DNA from: Nitrospira sp.
Lineage (GTDB): Bacteria; Nitrospirota; Nitrospiria; Nitrospirales; Nitrospiraceae
Assembly (NCBI GenBank): GCA_020697375.1
Contig: JAJFBJ010000169.1
Coordinates: 1 to 5,894, forward strand
DNA length: 5,894 bases
Direction: 5' to 3'
The notes beneath the pieces were generated by a model. That model was not told where the DNA came from and made no database searches. It saw nothing but the letters and a program-made list of their open reading frames with translations. Shown piece after piece: positions 1-5,811 of the stretch. Made by a program: the position numbers and the translations under genes. Within the stretch, counting starts at the first letter, position 1; the number at the start of each line of letters is the position of its first letter.

Positions 1-105
1 TGCCGCCAACGTTAGCGGCGTTTCAGAAGCAGTAGCGGTGACGCCAAGCTGAAAAATCAGCAGAGACGTAACTGAAACTCTGGAGCCAAAGGAAAACTTA
101 AACAT
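1..105 (-). CDS. Outer-membrane efflux protein (TolC/CusC family), N-terminal fragment cut by window edge
   Basis: The first 35 codons of a gene that runs off the left edge. The start shown is the second of two adjacent in-frame ATGs (103-105 and 106-108); it lies 4 bases from a GGAGG site, while the first ATG is only 1 base away. The peptide has a short N-region with Lys and Arg, a hydrophobic stretch (about residues 12-22, TSLLIFQLGVT) and a small-residue cleavage zone (ATAS), so it is a Sec signal peptide. The mature part begins SETPLTLAA, which resembles the 'LTL-x-EA' opening of TolC-family channels, the outer-membrane component of RND metal or drug efflux pumps. It lies 201 bases downstream of the small secreted protein gene in the same direction. 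A signal-peptide CDS is well supported; the family rests on about nine mature residues and is an inference. Another exported protein is possible. Confidence 0.62.
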   Translation of the reverse strand, partial: MFKFSFGSRVSVTSLLIFQLGVTATASETPLTLAA

Positions 106-109
106 CATT

Positions 110-114
110 CCTCC
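110..114 (-). promoter_or_regulatory. Ribosome binding site of the TolC-like gene
   Basis: GGAGG on the minus strand, inside CGGAGGAA. It is 4 bases before the ATG at 105 and 1 base before the ATG at 108, which favours the 105 start. Confidence 0.8.
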
Positions 115-306
115 GTTCAGATCGGGGCAACTACAAATTATCGCACGCACACGCGCGCCACCGGCCTGGCAGCGCACAAACAGATGCCTGAGACGGTAAG
201 TCCGGTATTGCTCGGAAGGTCACACATGGCGCTTAGAATGAGCATGCTAAGCACGTGTCGCTCGTGAGCGATCCCGGAAGCGCGCCGGCCAACGTGAGGG
301 AGATTT

Positions 307-660
307 TTAGATGCGCAGGTTAATTTTCAGAGAAGGGATCGGAGGACCGGCGGTAGAAAAGTGTGTCGTCCTGAGACGAAGCGAAAAATCGAATGCAACC
401 GAGAGAACATATAGCGGCAGTAATAGAGCATGTACAGTTACGACGTGCGAAAATTTAACTTCGGAAGTCGGCAGAAATTCAGAAAACGCTGCCCGGCAAT
501 CAGACTCTGGCCTCTGCCTGCCGCGGTTGTGGCAATCATCAGATTCAGTCGCATCGGCTGTTTGCAAAGCCAGCGCCGGAAGGAGTCGCTCCGGGCAGAC
601 CGTGCAAAGAGCGTAGAACGCTAGCAGCAGTACCGGAATGATTTTACAGCGGCCCTTCAT
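307..660 (-). CDS. Small predicted secreted/membrane protein with five cysteines, unknown function
   Basis: 117 residues from the ATG at 660; an upstream in-frame ATG at 702 lies inside the predicted promoter and is not preferred. I do not recognise a named family. The N-terminus (MKGRCKIIPVLLLAFYALC) is a signal peptide or membrane segment (about residues 7-20). Next comes a polar Cys/His-containing stretch: Cys19, Cys22, Cys43-His44 and Cys55. A second hydrophobic segment spans about residues 71-91, and the C-terminus is short and basic (SLKINLRI). Small secreted proteins of this general build occur ahead of outer-membrane efflux genes in heavy-metal resistance clusters, which fits the TolC-like start 201 bases downstream; that link is inference. 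There is no clear Shine-Dalgarno site, but a sigma70-like promoter ends just before the ATG, so translation may be nearly leaderless. The opposite strand also has ORFs over part of this stretch, so coding status is not certain. Confidence 0.5.
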   Translation of the reverse strand: MKGRCKIIPVLLLAFYALCTVCPERLLPALALQTADATESDDCHNRGRQRPESDCRAAFSEFLPTSEVKFSHVVTVHALLLPLYVLSVAFDFSLRLRTTHFSTAGPPIPSLKINLRI

Positions 661-673
661 TTGATTTTGCACA

Positions 674-702
674 ACTCTACGGCCGCGCTTTTCACATGTC
701 AA
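674..702 (-). promoter_or_regulatory. Sigma70-like promoter for the small secreted protein (and perhaps the efflux operon)
   Basis: On the minus strand a perfect -35 hexamer TTGACA (697-702) is followed by exactly 17 bases and then TAGAGT (674-679), which matches TATAAT at 4 of 6 positions. Initiation would fall near 667-668, only 7-8 bases before the ATG at 660. The site lies downstream of the intrinsic terminator at 887-920, as expected for a new transcription unit. No transcript data support it. Confidence 0.55.
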
Positions 703-795
703 CTTAATAGAGCCATTGATACACTGGCGCCATTTCTTGCGCCCAAACTACTCGCAGAGCAGCTTCCTTCAACCACAGTACAGATCCTTACCAGT

Positions 796-860
796 TGTCG
801 CGACGGCGGCCTAGTAGATAAAGGAGGCTGTCGTGGCTGTGGACTGTTGATGTCGCGACG
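796..860. repeat. Pair of TGTCGCGACG repeats with palindromic GTCGCGAC core, candidate operator
   Basis: The 10-mer TGTCGCGACG occurs at 796-805 and again at 851-860, 55 bases apart start to start. Each contains the perfect 8-base palindrome GTCGCGAC. Both lie between the terminator (887-920) and the -35 element (697-702), which is a suitable place for regulator binding. Chance repetition of a GC-rich word is possible. Confidence 0.3.
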
Positions 861-886
861 ATCACGATGAGCCGGCTAACTGGTGC

Positions 887-920
887 AAAGAAAACGCCCG
901 ACCCGGTGAGGGTCGGGCGT
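887..920 (-). terminator. Intrinsic terminator of the Tat-exported LVIVD gene
   Basis: A perfect 11-bp stem (894-904 with 910-920; arm ACGCCCGACCC) closes a 5-base loop. On the minus strand it is followed by TTTTCTTT, where the first T belongs to the stem. It begins 37 bases past the stop codon at 958. The T-run lies on the minus-strand side only, so it acts in that direction. Confidence 0.9.
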
Positions 921-957
921 ACGTAAGTGCCAGTGATTAAGTCGTTTTCGCAGTCAC

Positions 958-2367
958 CTAGCTGGTTCTTGTAACGATGACATCGGTCTCGGCCGCATTC
1001 CAATCAACAGTTCCTTCTAGTCGCGGCGCCTGTCTCATCGCCCAGAGTCCTCCGGCTCCTCGATCCGACGAGCTTCCGAAGATGATACCGTCGTCCATGA
1101 CAAATACATCATCCGCATGGCCGCTCCTGCTGGTGTCAGGCGAATCGCTCCTCACTGGTGGAACAAAATAGGCAACCCACTTCGGATGGTGTAGATCCGA
1201 GATGTCAAAGCCCCAGAAGCCGCCCTCCTCCCATGCGCTCCAAACAATATTTCCTTTTATCAGCCGCTCGACATCGTGAACGCCCATCCGTCTTCCCGGC
1301 CGATCCGGCGGACAGTTCCCATGCAGATTTAGCGGAAGCTTGAACTCCGAGACTTCCCTGGGCCGACTCTCGTCCCTGACGTCGAGGATGTGAGGATAGC
1401 CGAAAGGACACTGGCCGAGCTCATCGGTGGAGATGACGTAATCAGGTGGCCCGCCATCTCTGGGAACGACGATGCCGAAGCTGTGCGTTTGGCCTGGCAA
1501 CGAAGGAAAGTTGGGCCTACCGTCAGACCAGTTGATCTCGCCGACCATCTTCAGATTGGTTATATCGGAGATGTCCAGAATGATAAGACCCTTATCGCGC
1601 CACGCGGCAAAACATCGGTCCCCATAAACGGTCATATCATGCAATTGAACAGTGGGGGCTGGTAGGCCGCGATCGGGGAGGCCAGTTGACGGCCAGGTTG
1701 GCGTTTCCCCTGGACCCATTCCCGGATACCACCATCTTGATACTTCTTTTGGGTTGCGAGGATCATTGATATCGACGCACAGAAGGATCATGTCTGTGAA
1801 ACCCTGAATCGCGCAAGCGGCGAATGCGAATCTTCCGCGGCGATCTTCATGGACCCACAACCCATGGAATGGGGCACTCGCTGTCGGATGGATGTCAGGA
1901 GGCGTGAAAGCACCTAGAAGCTTTGGCGCGGTCGGATTGCTGACATCCCAGTTCTCAAGACTGCGGTTTCTCTTCACGACTAAAACGTTGCCCCCCTTGA
2001 TATCTATGTACTGGGTATTGTCGGGGAGGGTCGAGTGCGGCTGACGGTAGACCACGCGCATCCTGTTTGGATTCGAGACATCGACGATGCTCCACCCGTT
2101 GGCACCATTGCTACAGTATGCAAATCTCCCATTAGGAGTGTCGAGCACGCGAAACTCATAGGTCTGGTCCCAATTCCCAGCACGGCCGGAGCCGGGGGGA
2201 AAACTCATATCGTTGTAACCAAGGATCTGGACACCTGCTATGTCCCCATAGCTCGGCTGGATGGTCGGCAGACCGCTATCATGGAAACCCCAACCCGCAC
2301 GAGTCATACCCAAGCCAGCACCGACAACACCTAAGCCGGCAGCCTGCAAAAAAGTTCTTCGATTCAT
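958..2367 (-). CDS. Tat-exported LVIVD-repeat beta-propeller protein
   Basis: 469 residues from the ATG at 2367. An in-frame ATG at 2373 is only 1 base from the AAGGAGG site, while 2367 is 7 bases away, so 2367 is preferred. The N-terminus carries a twin-arginine motif (NRRTFLQ, residues 2-8) and an Ala/Gly-rich hydrophobic segment (to about 21), indicating export of a folded protein to the periplasm. The rest contains at least six LVIVD-like blade motifs: WSIVDVSNP (about 92), ENWDVSNP (138), CVDINDPRNP (197), LIILDISD (261), HILDVRDESRP (326) and GFDISDLHHP (386). These are hallmarks of LVIVD-repeat propellers. His residues recur along the chain (about 168, 173, 243, 295, 349, 364, 417), which could suit a metal site, though this is inference. 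The function of the family is largely unknown; no enzyme activity should be assumed. It follows a second LVIVD gene in the same direction after a 459-base gap and ends at its own terminator. Confidence 0.9.
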   Translation of the reverse strand: MNRRTFLQAAGLGVVGAGLGMTRAGWGFHDSGLPTIQPSYGDIAGVQILGYNDMSFPPGSGRAGNWDQTYEFRVLDTPNGRFAYCSNGANGWSIVDVSNPNRMRVVYRQPHSTLPDNTQYIDIKGGNVLVVKRNRSLENWDVSNPTAPKLLGAFTPPDIHPTASAPFHGLWVHEDRRGRFAFAACAIQGFTDMILLCVDINDPRNPKEVSRWWYPGMGPGETPTWPSTGLPDRGLPAPTVQLHDMTVYGDRCFAAWRDKGLIILDISDITNLKMVGEINWSDGRPNFPSLPGQTHSFGIVVPRDGGPPDYVISTDELGQCPFGYPHILDVRDESRPREVSEFKLPLNLHGNCPPDRPGRRMGVHDVERLIKGNIVWSAWEEGGFWGFDISDLHHPKWVAYFVPPVRSDSPDTSRSGHADDVFVMDDGIIFGSSSDRGAGGLWAMRQAPRLEGTVDWNAAETDVIVTRTS

Positions 2368-2374
2368 AATCATG

Positions 2375-2381
2375 CCTCCTT
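2375..2381 (-). promoter_or_regulatory. Ribosome binding site deciding the start of the Tat-exported LVIVD gene
   Basis: AAGGAGG on the minus strand, 7 bases from the ATG at 2367 but only 1 base from the ATG at 2373. This spacing moves the start two codons inward and puts the twin-arginine motif right after Met. Confidence 0.85.
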
Positions 2382-2503
2382 GTATTACGACTAAATTCAG
2401 TCCAGGAGCTTTCCATGATGCAAGAGCAATAACCGAACTTACGGGATCGCACTGGACGCCATCCTATGGCGGTCCCCTAATATTCGGCTGCTGCGCACGA
2501 AAG

Positions 2504-2683
2504 TCACAAGGATTCATGGCTGTGGCCGGTGCTAGTGGTGCCAATCCAAACACGACGCAGCACCTCGACGGCACGATCCAGTCGCTCCCTAGGGCCGATC
2601 CAGACCTGCGTAATCCGCATATTTCGTCGGTGTTCAGCTCGCATAACACTGTCGAGTCGCTCGTCCTGGCCCGGACAGAGCAC
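2504..2683 (-). CDS. Possible 59-residue ORF, unknown, with an internal near-repeat
   Basis: From a GTG at 2683 (or an ATG at 2644) to TGA at 2504. The translation is charged and looks helical. It contains two similar stretches: ERLDSVMRAEH followed by TQVWIG, then ERLDRAVEVLRRVWIG. This ERLD...VWIG duplication is unusual for random sequence, but there is no good Shine-Dalgarno site, and in-frame stop TGA lies directly before the GTG. It could be a real small protein, the remnant of a larger broken gene, or noise. No family recognised. Confidence 0.2.
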   Translation of the reverse strand: MLCPGQDERLDSVMRAEHRRNMRITQVWIGPRERLDRAVEVLRRVWIGTTSTGHSHESL

Positions 2684-2758
2684 TCAGTCGGCAAATTTTT
2701 CTTGGCGGCAGCTAATAGAATTGTTTTTAAGAGTGGTCGAGGCATTCAATGACTTTAG

Positions 2759-2793
2759 TTCTGATCCGGAGGCACCATACCTCCGGATCAGAA
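2759..2793 (-). terminator. Strong 14-bp hairpin after the Sec/anchored LVIVD gene, terminator-like
   Basis: A perfect 14-bp inverted repeat (2759-2772 with 2780-2793; arm TTCTGATCCGGAGG) around a 7-base loop, beginning 33 bases past the stop at 2827. On the minus strand it is followed by CTAAAG rather than a run of T, so it may be a 3'-end stabilising stem or a partial attenuator instead of a classical terminator. Confidence 0.6.
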
Positions 2794-2826
2794 GCCAAGG
2801 AGTTTTCCCCTACGGCAACGATGGAA

Positions 2827-4383
2827 CTACCGGATATTTGTGTTGCTCAAGAAAGTTCCGCGTTGCGGGAGTTCCTTCGCGCGGCGTCCTGTGTATCTCA
2901 GAACGTACAATCCGCTGTTCTCATCGGTCACATAAATGAGTCCGTTGTGCAGGATAGGGAAGGGCCACACCCACACATCAGGGCTGTTCCGGAATCGCTC
3001 TACGACCTGTGCAGCCGGCCTCGGCACGAAAACTCCCACCTCGAGCGGCAGTCGCGGATTCGACACATCCCAGGCGCGTAGCCCCGCCGAGTACCAGGTG
3101 AGGAAGACGATGTTTTTGAAGAGCAAGGGCTGATGCGTCGAGAATTCCCGCATCAACGACGGATCTCCAGGGCCGCCAATGAAGCAGTTTTCAGACAGGT
3201 TCTCTGGAACCATGTATTGTGCAACGACCTGCAAGTTCATCTGATCGGATGCATCGAGAATCTGTCCCCCGGTCCACGGGCAAGTGGTTGTCCCATTACG
3301 CTCGCCCCCCGTCCACAAGTATGGTCCACCAGGTATCGGGTAGATGGAGTGGTGAATGCCCCCATAGGGCGGGGTGAGGTCGATCTTTGCGTCCGGATTC
3401 GGATTGATCTTACGGAGGCAAAGGTTCGGATCAAGATTACTCGTCTCATCGACGGTTACGGTATCCCGTACGCACGCCAATCTCGCTGCCAGACGGGAAC
3501 TATCCAAGATGTAGTACCCAGCCTGCGAGTTGGCCATGTACACCCGCTTTCCATCTTCGGATACAGACATCGAGTGTAAGCGGTTTGTTTGACTCGTCGG
3601 CTTCGGCTGAAAAACGAAATGATCATCCCGGTAACGGTTCGGGTCGGTCGGTTGCACGGCAGGAACTGCCGGATCCAGACTAAATGTCGCTACTGGCACG
3701 TTTAGCGCAGTGCCGGTTGGCGGGTTATTCACCTCGTAAACGCGAAGGGAAGGTTCGACGTTGTTTACACTGGTGTAGAGCAGATAGCGCGATGTGTTGT
3801 CCGGATCTCGCCAGACGAAGAACTCGTGTGGAGTGTCACCAGCCAAGTCGAGCGTCTGCCTTAATACAGGCTGCTGGCAATTCGATATATCGTAAATTTG
3901 GAAATTGTTCGTTCCAGGAGTAAAAGCTCCATCCTGGAAATGCATAATGATCAAGGTGTTCCGGTCTGGAATGGCCCGCATTTCACGGGATGTTGCACCC
4001 GGAACTGTCGTGAAGGACGACACTACTTGCGGGTCGTTAGGCCGACTAATATCAACGATCAGCACTTCCGGAGGTAGTCCCGTTGTGCCGGTGCGCCGGC
4101 CTATCCTGTTGCCAACATAAAGGCAGTTCCCTGATATGGCGATCGGCCCGTTTCGACCTCGCGCGATGGTATCTCCGGGATTCGGGAGCGGGTTATAGCC
4201 AACGACCTCAAAATTCTCGATCTGCGGCAGATTCTCAAGCGGTTCGCGCAACGCTCCGATGATCGGCCGGGGAGCGTTTTTGAATGGTGTATCGAGAATC
4301 GGTTCAAATAACGTAGCAGCAGCAACATAGGCAATGAAAATAAATGGAAGCAGTAAGAAAACACGACTTAATAGTTTCTTCAC
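2827..4383 (-). CDS. LVIVD-repeat beta-propeller protein with N-terminal signal/anchor segment
   Basis: 518 residues, starting at a GTG codon (4381-4383) placed 5 bases after AAAGGAGG. The N-terminus (MKKLLSR then hydrophobic residues about 8-25, ending AYVAAATLF) is a Sec signal peptide or uncleaved membrane anchor, so the protein works outside the cytoplasm. Blade-like motifs recur: VLIVDISRPNDP (107), FQIYDISN (161), LRVYEVNNP (213), YYILDSS (290), GQILDASD (373), LRAWDVSNPRLP (435) and GLYVLRYTG (491), about seven in all, as expected of a LVIVD/YVTN-type propeller. His residues occur at 186, 270, 344-345, 417 and 479, and Cys at 87, 169, 304, 322, 368 and 400; the even number of Cys could form disulfides. 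It precedes the Tat-exported LVIVD gene on the same strand, and both share the 'D-(I/V)-S-x-P' blade style, so they are probably distant paralogues. Biochemical role unknown. Confidence 0.88.
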   Translation of the reverse strand: MKKLLSRVFLLLPFIFIAYVAAATLFEPILDTPFKNAPRPIIGALREPLENLPQIENFEVVGYNPLPNPGDTIARGRNGPIAISGNCLYVGNRIGRRTGTTGLPPEVLIVDISRPNDPQVVSSFTTVPGATSREMRAIPDRNTLIIMHFQDGAFTPGTNNFQIYDISNCQQPVLRQTLDLAGDTPHEFFVWRDPDNTSRYLLYTSVNNVEPSLRVYEVNNPPTGTALNVPVATFSLDPAVPAVQPTDPNRYRDDHFVFQPKPTSQTNRLHSMSVSEDGKRVYMANSQAGYYILDSSRLAARLACVRDTVTVDETSNLDPNLCLRKINPNPDAKIDLTPPYGGIHHSIYPIPGGPYLWTGGERNGTTTCPWTGGQILDASDQMNLQVVAQYMVPENLSENCFIGGPGDPSLMREFSTHQPLLFKNIVFLTWYSAGLRAWDVSNPRLPLEVGVFVPRPAAQVVERFRNSPDVWVWPFPILHNGLIYVTDENSGLYVLRYTGRRAKELPQRGTFLSNTNIR

Positions 4384-4388
4384 CGTAG

Positions 4389-4396
4389 CCTCCTTT
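4389..4396 (-). promoter_or_regulatory. Ribosome binding site supporting the GTG start of the anchored LVIVD gene
   Basis: AAAGGAGG on the minus strand, 5 bases before the GTG at 4383. No in-frame ATG offers a better alternative nearby, and the Lys-rich signal peptide begins directly after this GTG. Confidence 0.85.
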
Positions 4397-4713
4397 CTTT
4401 CACGAGCCTTGCTCTTTTACCTCCTCTTCCCTTTGCCTGGTTGCTCTTTACCTCCTTTCTCTTTAACTAGTTGTTTTCACTTCCTCATCTTGGTTTTGCT
4501 TGACACAACTTGGCTCTTAAGTCCGAAAATTGACTTTGTCCAATAGTATTTTCCAATGGCGTGCTATTGGCTTTTCTTATGGCGACTTACTCCTTAAGAA
4601 CAACGAAAATCGCTCTGACGCAACAAACGTCTAGCAATTACACCGAACGAAATCTGACTCTAGCGAAGCTGCAATAGCTCCGGTATTTTCCTTGGGATAT
4701 TTAGTTAGCAGCG
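4397..4713. other. Intergenic leader between the universal stress gene and the anchored LVIVD gene
   Basis: About 317 bases without a gene of normal size. It holds the repeated Shine-Dalgarno-like segments (4409-4455), a purine-rich minus-strand leader up to about 4490, and an inverted repeat CCAATAG/CTATTGG (4540-4546, 4564-4570). A weak 6-bp stem at about 4665-4682 lies past the stress-gene stop but lacks a T-run, so I see no clear terminator. No convincing -35/-10 pair was found on the minus strand. A 7-codon mini-ORF (4380-4403, GTG start) overlaps the LVIVD start by GTGA and is probably incidental. Confidence 0.6.
4409..4455 (-). repeat. Repeated GGAGGTAAA(A)GAGCAA segments in the leader of the anchored LVIVD gene
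   Basis: On the minus strand, GGAGGTAAAGAGCAA (4441-4455) is followed by GGAGGTAAAAGAGCAA (4409-4424), identical except for one extra A. Together with the true site at 4389-4396 the leader has three strong Shine-Dalgarno-like cores in about 65 bases. The upstream two are not followed by an ATG. They may be a small duplication, standby ribosome sites or part of a leader control element; the sequence does not decide. Confidence 0.6.
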
Positions 4714-5586
4714 TTATGTTCGGAGGGGGACAGCGAGGACGGGACAGTGCACGCTCCGCAGTACTCTTTCGGTCGTGCTTCCGCGTAAGGCATCTAGGAA
4801 GTCGACATGTCCCTGGGTTGCAAGCACCATAAGGTCAGGACGCCACTCATGTTCAGCTTCAACGATTTCGTCTACCACATCGCCTTGTCTTACTAGGGTA
4901 TCATACGACCATCCGGGCCAGTGAGGCGGCGTAATAATCGGTGCAGTTTCCCGCTGGCCGACGTGAATGAGCCGGATTTCTCCCGTGACACAATCAAGGC
5001 CGCGCGCCAGAAGGGATGCCTTGCTGAGCGCCCTTTGCGGATCGGGATCGTGATCGATCGGAATTAGAATTTTTCTCAGCCTAACCGAACCGTCCTTTAC
5101 GGAAACGAACCCTTTCGCTTCGCTCGGGACGAAAAGAGTCATTGCTCCCGATCGACGCGCAAGTGGCTCTGCGACCGCTTTATGCAACCACCGTTCAATG
5201 CCTTCCCTCTGATGGGTAGCGAGAACGATTAAATCAGGCGGAAGTTTGCGAAAGTGCCGCAGCATGGTTTCGACGGGATCTTCACCGGAATGTAGAGTTT
5301 TCCTTATACGAAGGCCGGCCTTGGCAACCTCATCCCGCCCAACACCCTCTGGCAAAATACTCCAGCGGCTCAAGGTGGCTCGCACAGCCGGAAAGTCCTG
5401 CCAGTATGGCTTCTCCGGGCTGAGATGCGTCTCTACGTGCATGATGTCGAGCTTTGCCTTTGACTGCATCGCGATCTTGAGCGCATGGCCAAAGGCCACT
5501 TGGCTCGCCGCGGAAAAATCCGACGGATGAAAGATGACAAAATTTCGACCCAGCTGCTTTTCAACTAGAGAAGTCAGACTCACCAT
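4714..5586 (-). CDS. Tandem-domain universal stress protein (UspA family)
   Basis: 290 residues, the usual length for two fused Usp domains. Domain 1 (about 15-154) begins NFVIFHPSDFS and ends LIVLATHQREG...GAMTLFVP; domain 2 (about 170-290) begins RKILIPIDHD and ends DLMVLATQGH...CPVLAVPLRT. Domain 2 nearly keeps the nucleotide loop G-2x-G-9x-G-S/T: Gly259, nine residues, Gly269-Ser270, with Ala256 in place of the first Gly. In domain 1 the matching positions are Gln126 and Lys136-Ala137, so that loop is lost. Such cytoplasmic proteins help cells survive stress; ATP binding, if any, is likely limited to domain 2. The ATG at 5586 has only a weak ribosome site (GGTGGTG). It lies 37 bases after the DUF2933-like relic in the same direction, so cotranscription with the SHOCT gene is plausible. 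Confidence 0.92.
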   Translation of the reverse strand: MVSLTSLVEKQLGRNFVIFHPSDFSAASQVAFGHALKIAMQSKAKLDIMHVETHLSPEKPYWQDFPAVRATLSRWSILPEGVGRDEVAKAGLRIRKTLHSGEDPVETMLRHFRKLPPDLIVLATHQREGIERWLHKAVAEPLARRSGAMTLFVPSEAKGFVSVKDGSVRLRKILIPIDHDPDPQRALSKASLLARGLDCVTGEIRLIHVGQRETAPIITPPHWPGWSYDTLVRQGDVVDEIVEAEHEWRPDLMVLATQGHVDFLDALRGSTTERVLRSVHCPVLAVPLRT

Positions 5587-5623
5587 AACACCACCAAGCT
5601 TCTTTTTATCCTGGTACGAGGTT

Positions 5624-5780
5624 TCAAGTCACCTGCAGCAACAGGAGAAGCAGGAACTGCACGATCAGGTCGCTGTGTTCCGTCCAGAGAAAATAAACCG
5701 CAATCGCCAGAAACCCGAGTAAACAAGCTCATTTGAGATTGCCATGACCCATTTGCATGCGGATTTCTTCCGGTATTCAT
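5624..5780 (-). pseudogene. Frameshifted relic of a small DUF2933-like membrane protein
   Basis: From an ATG at 5780 one frame reads MNTGRNPHANGSWQSQ up to about 5719. The adjacent frame then reads LLGFLAIAVYFLWTEH followed by SDLIVQFLLLLLLQVT and a stop at 5624. Joined by a +1 shift near 5713-5722, these look like a DUF2933 protein: a His/Gly/Trp-containing start, then a membrane segment 'GFLAIAxYFLxTEH'. Family members usually continue with a Leu-rich segment and a CPLMHLFMH-type, His-rich tail, which is missing here. In the second frame an in-frame TGA (5729-5731) and the lack of a start argue against a complete intact gene. DUF2933 genes are often found in copper or silver resistance clusters. 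It lies 31 bases after the SHOCT gene. A sequencing or assembly error could also explain the shift. Family assignment is from memory of the motif. Confidence 0.45.
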
Positions 5781-5811
5781 AATATTCTTCGCCATTTCGA
5801 ACTGAGCAACA

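Larger units (their letters stand above)
2382..2826. other. Spacer between the two LVIVD genes
   Basis: About 445 bases with no confident gene. It contains a 14-bp hairpin near the right-hand gene (2759-2793), a possible 59-codon minus-strand ORF (2504-2683) and a short GCCAT/ATGGC inverted repeat around 2459-2471. Longer ORFs exist on both strands, but none gives a recognisable protein and none has a convincing ribosome binding site. I see no clear sigma70 promoter for the Tat-exported gene here, so whether it has its own promoter is open. Confidence 0.6.

Noticed and set aside
134..247. 35-codon minus-strand frame between the small secreted protein and the TolC-like gene
   Set aside because: No Shine-Dalgarno site, starts within a small stem-loop and gives a low-complexity peptide with no recognisable motif.
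788..1003. 71-residue minus-strand frame across the terminator
   Set aside because: It overlaps the 3' end of the Tat-exported LVIVD gene in another frame and reads through the intrinsic terminator.
2261..2939. Plus-strand frames of 163 and 136 residues over the spacer
   Set aside because: They run into the coding regions on the opposite strand, contain no family motif I recognise and lack a ribosome binding site. I considered a transposase remnant but found no supporting motif or terminal repeats.
3133..3579. 148-residue plus-strand open frame
   Set aside because: Lies wholly inside the anchored LVIVD gene on the other strand, has no recognisable motif and no ribosome binding site.
4500..4530. 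Plus-strand TTGACA at about 4499-4504 as a promoter
   Set aside because: No acceptable -10 hexamer at 16-18 bases and no plus-strand gene downstream to serve.
4540..4570. CCAATAG/CTATTGG inverted repeat as terminator of the stress-protein gene
   Set aside because: It is about 145 bases past the stop, has a long 17-base loop and lacks a T-run on the minus strand.
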